Positions 18,801-25,756 of a stretch of DNA of 25,756 nucleotides are shown here, in pieces (position 1 is the stretch's first letter; the number at the start of each line of letters is the position of its first letter). Position numbers and translations under genes: made by a program. A model generated the notes under the pieces. It worked only from the letters and a program-made list of their open reading frames with translations, was not told the origin of the DNA and ran no database searches. Origin of the DNA: Pleurobrachia bachei (taxonomy: Eukaryota; Ctenophora; Tentaculata; Cydippida; Pleurobrachiidae); contig AVPN01000761.1 of assembly GCA_000695325.1 (NCBI GenBank), positions 1 to 25,756 on the forward strand, in the 5' to 3' direction.

Positions 18801-21800
18801 CAGAGAAGATGTGTGAAGGATGCATTCTTCAATCCTCCTGACAAGACGGGCTCGATCGAGAAGACACGAAATGACGGCCTTGTTCTCGTCTATATCTCCT
18901 GTCATGTCCTCTTTCAGTTTTGTCAGCTCCTCTACAGTTCGTCTGGTGTCTTCTTCCAGATAAGGATCATCCTCTACCAGAGTCTCACTCTCCTCCATGA
19001 GATCGTTAAACCTGTCCACAAACTGGTTAGAAGAGGCAGCCATCTGATTCGCCTTGTTAAGTTTCTCTGTCAGGGAAGGCACTGAAGTCTCATCAATATC
19101 AGGATCTATCTCACTGACAAGTTGCTCCATTTCCTGTATGAAGATGGTACACGATGTCTTCCACTTGAAGAACGCCAGGTACCTCTCAATCATCCCGTCA
19201 GCATCGTTGATCCTGTTCACAAGCTGATCCCACAGATCCTTGATCTCGTCAAGCTCCTCCTGAATTACATAGGGCAGGATGACAGGGAACGATTTGGGGA
19301 TACCGTTCCAGCCTCTGTTCTTTCCCACATCTATCTCACTTTGTAGTTTACCCAGCTTCTTAGCTTTGACAAGTGTGTCGTTGTAAGAGGTTGGTTTCCA
19401 GTCAATGTTGGTAACAATCAGCTGCTCCTCGATCCAAACTCTCTCATATCCCATAGTTGCGATCAGTTTAATGTCTGCTATCGCCTTCCAGATCTCCATA
19501 ACCCCATCTCGGTCGGTGATCATTTCTTTAGCATCTTTTAGATCGTCTGCCACTTTCAGGATTTTAACCTGGAGTCTCTCAGAAAGGGCAAACTCTTGGG
19601 AGTTTAGTTTGGAGACCAACTCATTGATGTAGTCCATGTTTTTGATCCCTGCCTGATGGTTCAGATCATCTTGAATTTTCAGGTTTTGGAGGAATTGGTG
19701 CATGTTGACAGTCCACTTGTCAGTATCATTGATGTGTCGCACCTTCTCTATCCATTCTTCTAGATCAGCCAGATCCAGTTTGATCTTTCTAAGATCCTTC
19801 TTCCCCTCGATCACATATTCTAGATGATCCCTGAGCTGCCGGAGTTTCTTCCAAGCTTCATCCACCTCCTCTACCACTCTCTCCACCTCCTTGTTGTACT
19901 CCTCATCCTCCCCTGTCTCCAGGATCTCATTTCCCTGGTCTACTAGTGCTTGGTGCTCTGCACTCCGTGTGTCAATACTCAGACGCAACATCTTCAGGAT
20001 CGGTATCAGGGAATCCAGGTTCTTTGAGTTGTTTTGCTGGTTTTGGGTGTCCTCGTGCTCTTGAAGACACCAGTCTCTGAAACTCTCCGCCATCGAAACA
20101 AACTGCTTCTCCTTCAATTTTCTCATCAACTCTCTCTGTCGGGCCTCATAGGACTCAATTAACTCGGCAAGTTTCCTTCTAAGGGCATCATTAAGAGGTC
20201 GACCACGCTCTGCTGCCTTCTGGGTAACGTTTCTTAGTTTATCAAACATGTTACTACCTCGCTCAATAAGTTGGCTGCCGCGTCTCAGCTCATCATCGCC
20301 ACGACCATCCAGAACTGGGTCAGCAATAAGAGAAGAGAGGTACTTAATTCCAACATGGATTCTATCATTTTCAGAATCATGTTTCTCATCGTCAGACATG
20401 GTTTCTAATGCTTTGTCCAGGAACAATTTGAAGTTCTTCAGTCGGTTGGCCAACGTCTCCCAGTTGTTTTGGACAGTCTCACTGACTTCACGGACCTTGT
20501 CACCAAGGGGCGGTGGTTTGTTCACTAGAGCCAGTCCATCAAGGACAAACTCCTCTATTTCAGGAGTGAGGTCATTGTTCATTTGGCTCTGTATCTGGGC
20601 GAGTTCCTCTTCTGCTACTTCCAACATTGGTTCACACTCCTCATTGCCCCAGTCATCAGGAATATCTGCAACCTGTAACTCCAGGGCTGTGACGTCATCA
20701 TCTAGTTCCTCGATTTGATCGTCAATCCCCTCTCCTCTCTTGATATAATCATCAACTTCTGCAGCTTCCTTGCACAGATCGTCATACTGGTTAATTGCAG
20801 ATAACAGGTTCTCCATATCTTTCTTGCTATCACTTATTTCTTTTCCCATCCCTTTTGGTGGTTTGTCATCAAACGCATCAAGAGTTTTCTCGACCTGTGC
20901 CTTGTGCGATCGCAGCAGATTTTCTAGAACATCCTTCACAAATTTCGGGAGACCCTTGGGGTTCGGTTTCAGTCCAGAAATAACCACAATTGTAGCTCTG
21001 ATTTCATCTCGCATTTTCTGAATGTCATCATAGTGCTGGATATACTTTAGGTATTCACGTGCCGCTGCCTGGATATGTCTCAGATTTAACTTTGTGTTGT
21101 TGTACCTTTTCTTCAAGTTTTCCAGGACATTTTTCACCTTCCTCAAGTCTGGATCGTATTGGCTCTTCATGCTCGCCATGATTTCTTCCTCCACTCTACT
21201 CAGCAGGTCCTCCCTCTCACACGCCTCATCATGGAACTCGTCACACATCCTGATCAGGATTTCAAGATCATAGTGGTTCTTCTTGGCTATTTGAGGGCGC
21301 TCTGATTTGATCCATCTGTCCACCTTGTCCAGCCATTCAGGCCCATCATCACTACTCTTTCCCAGAAGGAGGGCATTGTAGAGTCGAGTCAACTGGTTAT
21401 TAGACTTCTTGGACTGCTCCTGAAGTTTTCGCAGTAGATCATTCAGCTCTGTCCAGAGCCTGTTAGCCAGACTCACCGCTTTCTCCTTCTCCACCTCATT
21501 AGGCCTTGCTATCTGGGAAACAGGGAAGAAATCAACGTGGTCTGAGCCACCGAATGTGTAGCCACACTCCCAAAGTGGGTCCTGTTTTGCCTCACGTAGA
21601 GTCAGCTTGAGGCCCCTAGGTAGATCCCTTTGATCCCTCATCCTACTGCTGGCCACACTACCGACATAGCTCTGGTTGATAGACGGCATTGAGCCACTAA
21701 TCGACCTCATGAGGGTATTGGATGGCATCTTTACTGTATATGGAGCCAGTAGAATGAACTCGTGACATTTCTCTTTGGAACACATGAGAATTTCGCTGCT

Positions 21801-24800
21801 CAGAGAGGCAATAATCTCTTTCATCTTCTCCAGGAATTTCTCCAGATCTTCCATGAACTCTTTCACTTCGGAGATCTTTTGTTTCGTCTTTTGCACTGCT
21901 TCCAGACTCCCTTCCGTTCCCACCGTCATGAGGAACTTGAGTTTCTCAATTCCTGTTTCTCGGTAGTCATTTCCGTAGATTGAAATCTCGTGATAGGTCT
22001 TACTATCTCCAAGAGACTCCCCATAAGAGTCAAGAAGTGCCATGAAACCCCTCCATCGGTGTTGAAACTCAGAAAATTCAGGAATTGTGCTTCTTCGCAG
22101 ATCGTATGGTAGCTTCTGGAACTCGCTGCATCCTTTCTCGAACATGTGCTCCTGCGCTTGCAGGTTTGACAGTATCCGTTCATGTCTGTTGGACAGAATC
22201 ACAGCCTCGTTTGAGTTCTCTCCGACATAACCACAAGTGCTCATGATGACCAATCCAACTCTCCAGTACATCAAACTTGTTTTTCACCCTGAGTGCCTGT
22301 TCCCAGACCGCCATGCTGTCATGCTTCTCCTCGTGAAGTGCCTTGAGATCATCAAAAGCTGCTGTAATCTTCTCCACGTCCTCGGGCAACCCCTCAGGCG
22401 GGTCTTCAACAATCTCCACCTCATTCTTCAGCCCACTGAGCTTTTCAAGTTGGGGCTCAAGGAGAGTTCCAACCTCATTCAGAGTTTTGATACAAAACTG
22501 AAGATGTACCAAGTCAGGGGCGAATTTAAGGTTGTTAATTTCGACGATGTTTACGTCCACCCATTCGCTTAGATCAGCTGCATTCTGAAGGAGCTTCTTG
22601 TTCTTCTGTTCCTTCAGGAGATCTGCTTTCTTGCGATCGTAAATCCTTCGTAGTTCTTCCAAGGCGTCCTCGTTATTTCTCTGCAGATCTTCCAGACTGG
22701 GAATTCCTGATGAAGTATTGAACTTGTCGGGAGAAAAGTCAAAGTCCTTATATTTTTCGAATTTCGTCTGCTTTAACAGGAACTCCTGGTCTTTGGCGTC
22801 AATCTCGTTCTTCATTATTTCAAGTTTTAGCAAACTTGCACTAATCTCGGTTAGATTGTCATCAAGAAGGGCAAACACCTCGGTTTGTTTGCCCTCTAAC
22901 CAGACCGAGAGGGCTTCCTGATCCTCAACAAGCTGGAGATACTTCAACAACCTCTTCAAATCAGCCTGTTCATTCTCCTTTTCTTTCTTTGCATCTTTCA
23001 GCTCATCCAAAACATCAACTGTGCAGTTTTCTAGCTCCACTATCTCTTTCTTGATAGTTGGAATGTGCATCCGCTCATTATTTCGTTCCTTGAAATCGTC
23101 AACATCGGACCTCAGAACTTGACCCTGCCTATCGAACATTTTCACCAAGTCTCTCAGATTAGACATTTTCTCATCAACCTCCTCCTTGTTTGAAGGTGTA
23201 TCTTTTTCACCCTTCACAAGCTCAATATTGAGCCAACTAGATACATTAGTAATCTGTTGGTAAATCTTACTCAAATCGTTGTCGTGAGTAATAATATTCA
23301 GCTGGTGAGTCAAGAGCTCCGCAATTTCCTTTTTCAATTCTTCAATCCTCTCAATTCTGTCCTCCACTTTTGTCTGAGGTGGAATTTCGATCTGGTTGAA
23401 TCTATCCTCAGCTATTGTCACCAGTTCTTGGCCCATGAGTTCCAGATCCCTCGTACTGTTCTGGAAGTTTGTGGGCGTCTTCCCATCCATATCATCGTTA
23501 GCTCTGTTTCTTACATCTGTTAGATCATCCTCTATATTCTGCAGTTCCTCGTGACATCTGAAATCCTCAACTGCAGACATCAGTTTGTCCACTCTTTCTT
23601 CGTGCAGGTTTACAAACTGGGGCCACAACTCATCAATCTCATCAAGCGTTTTCTTGGCAGCATCAGCTTGTTTTGGGTAGTTTGTCTTGATTCCCTGGAA
23701 GGATTCATCCAGTTCCATGACCTTGTCGCTGGTTGTCTTTATCTCGGGAACAAGGTCCTCCACTCCTTTCTGCAGTTTCTCTGCGGTGTGAAGGGTGTCC
23801 CCGACATGGGTGTCACGAACTAAGGGATCCTTCTCCCGGATCCAGATCACAATATTATCAGCGTCAGCGTTAAAACGGTGGAGCACTGCTGCGAAGGCGA
23901 GTGCCTTACTCTCTCTTCCTAACGGCTTTGTCTGTCACATCAAATCTGTCGTGGAGGCCCTTGAGGATTTTCCTGCGTTCTCGTGTCGGCTCTTTTTCAG
24001 CATAGTCGGTGACAAACTCCAACTTCACCCGAATGTCCTCAAACTCGTTTTTCAGAGTTCGGAACTCCATCGTTATCTCCTCGTTCTGGTCGAGATCTTC
24101 ACCAGTATCTGTTCTGGCAACTTCGGGTTCGTGCTCTCTCAACCACCTGAGTAGAAACTGGAATAGTCAGATAGTCTGACTAGTATACACCTGAGTAGAG
24201 ACCGAAATAGTCAGATAGTATACTTCCTCGTTACGATTGGTGTGAATTGTTGCCTGACAATCAACTGTCAGAGTGGTCCACGGCACACATATCGAATATC
24301 TATTGGTGTAAACTGAAGGTGAAATTCTCAGTGACCCATACCTATCAATGTAGTTGATGTCCCGAAGAAAAGCAACATTATTTTCAAGATCCTTTAACTT
24401 TTTACCCTTCTCTTCCTCCAAATCTGAGACGTCATTGTAGAGATCTTGAACCTCTTTCAGCTTCTTGAAAACCTGTCAAACATAAATTGTAAATTTTAGT
24501 GGACTGTGATTGGTGAAACGGATGTGCCACTACTAAGTTGTCTGAAGAGTGTTGAATACTTACAAGGACCCAGATGTAAATAACACAGCCTTCAAATTCT
24601 GCTATCTCTATCACGATTGCACCCACTTTGTCTCCAACATCTTTTATTTTGTCTTTCACCTGGGATTAGTAAATTTAGCTTCCTGCTCACATTAACTGAC
24701 AAATGAAAAAATTTCAACTGCAAACACAATGCTCACAATATATCAACTACTCAACTGCAAACAAAACAGTACCTGGTTGTGGCGATCCAGTCGACTTTTT

Positions 24801-25364
24801 ATATTCTTCGTATCTGTATCATCCTCTTCTCTCAGGATCTGGGAATGAAAAGATCAAAATTATCAAATGTTTACATACTATAACACACACACAAGCCTTA
24901 TCAAAAGATTGCCATGATAGGTACAGGGCATCTCCGAACGGAGCAGAAGACAATATAGCGGCATTAATGTAGTAGACAGGGTATTACCGTTGCGTAGGCC
25001 TGTAGTTGGTTTTCAGCTTCTGCGAGTTGTTCATTAAGAATAAAGTTGGCCAACTTCAGATCTTCAAGCTCCTTCTTGCGCTCTGCGACCAGTCCATAAA
25101 ACTTGTTCCACCTGGCGGACAGGGAATATTACACACTGGATTGTTTTGTTCTAACCTTCCCTTTACGGCGCCCAAACACAGTCTAATCATGCAAACACTG
25201 CCACTGGACAGTGAAATACCAGGCTCTGTGTTACTTGAAACAAAGGCTGCCAGCTACCAGCTACCCCACGGAGCGAGGGGTTACTAATAGTATGTCACAT
25301 ACTTGTCGGTTACATCAGCCCGGATTTCCTCAACATCTTCTACATCTTTAACTCCCGGATCCAT
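14939..25364 (-). CDS. SPTAN1-like: Alpha-spectrin, complete gene, 13 coding exons (about 2,429 aa)
   Basis: Exons, in order: 25303-25364, 24988-25111, 24773-24838, 24564-24659, 24342-24473, 18480-24146, 18201-18332, 17953-18080, 17566-17753, 15955-16191, 15660-15855, 15221-15383, 14939-15040. All junction phases agree. The start MDPGVKDVEDVEEIR matches the alpha-spectrin N-terminus (MDPSGVK...EDIQ). Repeat 1 has EEKGKKL...FLRD...WLREHE, as in vertebrate alpha-spectrin. Spectrin repeats fill the body. An SH3-like segment lies near residues 953-1040. The C-terminus has EF hands: loop DEDKSQRLEYDE, then AILDIVDINRTGYISMDDY, then the calcium-insensitive EF pair ending ALDYNKFCDAIYQ. The total matches the family (about 2,430-2,480 aa). 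It would pair with beta-spectrin under the plasma membrane. Odd: three +1 frame breaks (windows ending at stops 24404, 23908 and 22182), and a donor lying inside a minisatellite. Confidence 0.9.
15115..15222. repeat. Dispersed 13-bp duplication of a spectrin splice donor
   Basis: The word CAATGACTAACCT occurs at 15210-15222, where its complement is the real donor CAG|GTTAGTC, and again at 15115-15127, giving AAG|GTTAGTC 95 nt further into the intron. Between them lies a small perfect hairpin (GGTAAC/GTTACC near 15130). Confidence 0.6.
15865..15921. repeat. 20-bp tandem repeat, three units, just upstream of an EF-hand exon
   Basis: GATGATATTGTTTAGATCTC repeated at 15865, 15885 and 15905, inside the 99-bp intron between exons 15955-16191 and 15660-15855. 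It lies next to the acceptor and probably contains the branch site, which would then be triplicated. Confidence 0.9.
16314..17613. repeat. 31-bp minisatellite, about 40 near-perfect units, overlapping a spectrin exon end
   Basis: Unit TCTCTG x4 plus TCTCTAC. The CTAC landmark recurs exactly every 31 bp from 16386 to 17595 (39 periods) with no substitutions that I can see; only the first 70 bp at the left are irregular. It is pure pyrimidine/purine except for G and A spacers. Spectrin exon 17566-17753 runs into its right end: the last about 15 codons (RQRQRVETETETETE) are encoded by the repeat. Each unit has one GTAGAG on the minus strand. Confidence 0.95.
18432..18507. repeat. 38-bp tandem duplication of exon end and splice donor in alpha-spectrin
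   Basis: Two adjacent 38-bp units with few differences, each containing CTTCGAGTTCAGCACACTG|GTAAGTTGA on the minus strand. The upstream donor (exon end 18480) keeps the frame. The downstream one (18442) would add GTA AGT TGA and stop the protein. Confidence 0.9.
18480..24146 (-). other. Giant central exon of alpha-spectrin (5.7 kb)
   Basis: This single exon encodes about 1,888 residues of spectrin repeats plus the SH3-like segment. It starts after acceptor TTTCTACTCAG at 24146 (completing AG|G TGG, giving RWLREHE) and ends at donor CTG|GTAAGT, 18480. Its length minus two single-base frame steps (5,664 after the leading base) is divisible by three, which supports the model. Typical repeat landmarks include WIREKDPLV, ESWIGHHE, EWIEKVRHI and EWLDKVDRWIK. 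Confidence 0.85.
21500..21764 (-). other. SH3-like segment of alpha-spectrin with an enlarged RT loop
   Basis: FILLAPYTVKMP, then about 37 Ser/Arg-rich residues, then LKLTLREAKQDPLWECGY and DHVDFFPVSQI. Pattern and position fit the alpha-spectrin SH3 (ALYDY..., ILTLL...DWWKV, GFVPAAYV). It sits about 953 residues from the start and about 1,390 from the end, against about 967 and 1,445 in vertebrates. The ALYDY tyrosines and one Trp of the ligand groove are not conserved, so peptide binding may be altered. Inference from spacing and pattern. Confidence 0.55.
24144..24232. repeat. 44-bp tandem duplication containing a spectrin splice acceptor
   Basis: CACCTGAGTAGA... recurs at 24144 and 24188 with a few changes, so the minus strand has two TCTACTCAG|GTG acceptors 44 nt apart. 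Use of the upstream one (exon start 24190) would add 44 nt and shift the frame into a TGA. Confidence 0.85.
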
Positions 25365-25385
25365 ATCTGCTCCGGGGAGTCCTTC

Positions 25386-25391
25386 CCTGGT
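25386..25391 (-). other. 3' splice site 22 nt upstream of the alpha-spectrin ATG
   Basis: Minus strand TTGTCTGATACCAG followed by the exon at 25386; the MDPGVK start codon is 25364-25362. It is a 5'-UTR intron or spliced-leader acceptor. Confidence 0.5.
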
Positions 25392-25469
25392 ATCAGACAA
25401 CATATTAGAAAAGCAATGACTACTAAACTGTCTTGTTAAAGGGTTGTACCATATGCATACATGATGAGG

Positions 25470-25496
25470 CATGCGGTTTTATCGAAAAACCGCATG
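25470..25496. repeat. Perfect 11-bp inverted repeat with 5-nt loop
   Basis: CATGCGGTTTT, loop ATCGA, AAAACCGCATG. It lies about 85 bp upstream of the spectrin 5' splice-acceptor site. No function known. Confidence 0.8.
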
Positions 25497-25690
25497 TCCT
25501 TGATTGCATTGTTATAGGCTGAAAAGCGGGTGTGAAGAGGGACAAAGACAACTGCCAAGCAACAACCATCGGCAACTACTGGTGTGAGAATGCTGCTGCT
25601 AAAGGTGTTAGGTAAACAGTGCCCGTCGCTGAATATTTACCCGACACGGCTATATTTACCAACCACCAGATGATTTCTATCAAAAACAAT

Positions 25691-25716
25691 GAGCGAGAGA
25701 AGAGTGAGAGAGAGAA

Positions 25717-25756
<40 letters not shown>
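25691..25756. repeat. GA microsatellite at the window end
   Basis: (GA)n with a few A interruptions, pure from about 25725 to the last base; the repeat continues beyond the window. Confidence 0.9.

Larger units (their letters stand above)
25387..25756. other. Upstream flank of alpha-spectrin
   Basis: No coding sequence seen. It contains a perfect 11-bp hairpin (25470-25496) and ends in a GA microsatellite that runs off the window. Confidence 0.45.

Noticed and set aside
24402-24404. Shift exactly at the TAA stop in spectrin exon 24342-24473
   Set aside because: Homology (EEKGKKL aligning with vertebrate REKGIKL) suggests the frame change lies several codons earlier, so a stop-triggered shift is not favoured there.
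25470-25496. Hairpin with T/A run as a Rho-independent terminator
   Set aside because: The context is an animal gene flank, not bacterial; such a terminator has no meaning here.

Overview
The window is animal nuclear DNA. It carries a complete alpha-spectrin gene, a secreted Ig-Kazal-Ig-VWD-C8 protein, GT-AG introns that are often only 50-100 bp long, and many CT/GA microsatellites. All seven genes with a visible start codon have a convincing 3' splice site 2-48 nt upstream of the ATG. This is the pattern expected in a lineage with spliced-leader trans-splicing. The proteins are strongly diverged from vertebrate relatives, so an early-branching or fast-evolving animal is likely; I cannot name the taxon.

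Layout, left to right. (1) 1-667, minus: 5' part of a PH-domain gene that runs off the left edge. (2) 1574-4915, minus: a 1,113-residue disordered protein built of about 20 RPxxKPP repeats (PEVK-like) with N-terminal KFGF motifs. (3) 5189-10543, minus: two tandem paralogous first exons (9480-10543 and 8086-9202), each with its own duplicated 5' flank and an identical phase-1 donor. Only one downstream exon is visible for both (5189-5547). They encode tyrosine-motif, proline-rich adaptor-like proteins. The 2.5-kb intron before the common exon holds a 0.79-kb direct duplication, which copies the exon's acceptor and first 59 nt, and an array of hairpins. (4) 10892-11582, minus: a small secreted protein of unknown family in three exons. 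(5) 13020-14762, plus: an intronless secreted Ig-Kazal-Ig-VWD-C8 protein. (6) 14939-25364, minus: alpha-spectrin in 13 exons, about 2,429 residues, with N-terminus, SH3 and C-terminal EF hands all recognisable. It converges with gene 5, with 176 bp between the stop codons.

Unusual points. A 31-bp minisatellite, about 40 near-perfect units, forms the end of one spectrin coding exon and apparently supplies its splice donor. Several spectrin splice sites are duplicated in short tandem repeats. Four frame breaks (three in spectrin, one in the adaptor first exon 1a) all have the same sense, +1 (equivalent to -2). Adaptor exons 1a and 1b look like alternative first exons feeding one constant exon.

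The products suggest cortical cytoskeleton (alpha-spectrin), signalling scaffolds (PH, tyrosine/proline adaptors, RPxxKPP protein) and extracellular matrix or secretion (Ig-Kazal-VWD, small secreted protein). No operon-like functional link is proved.
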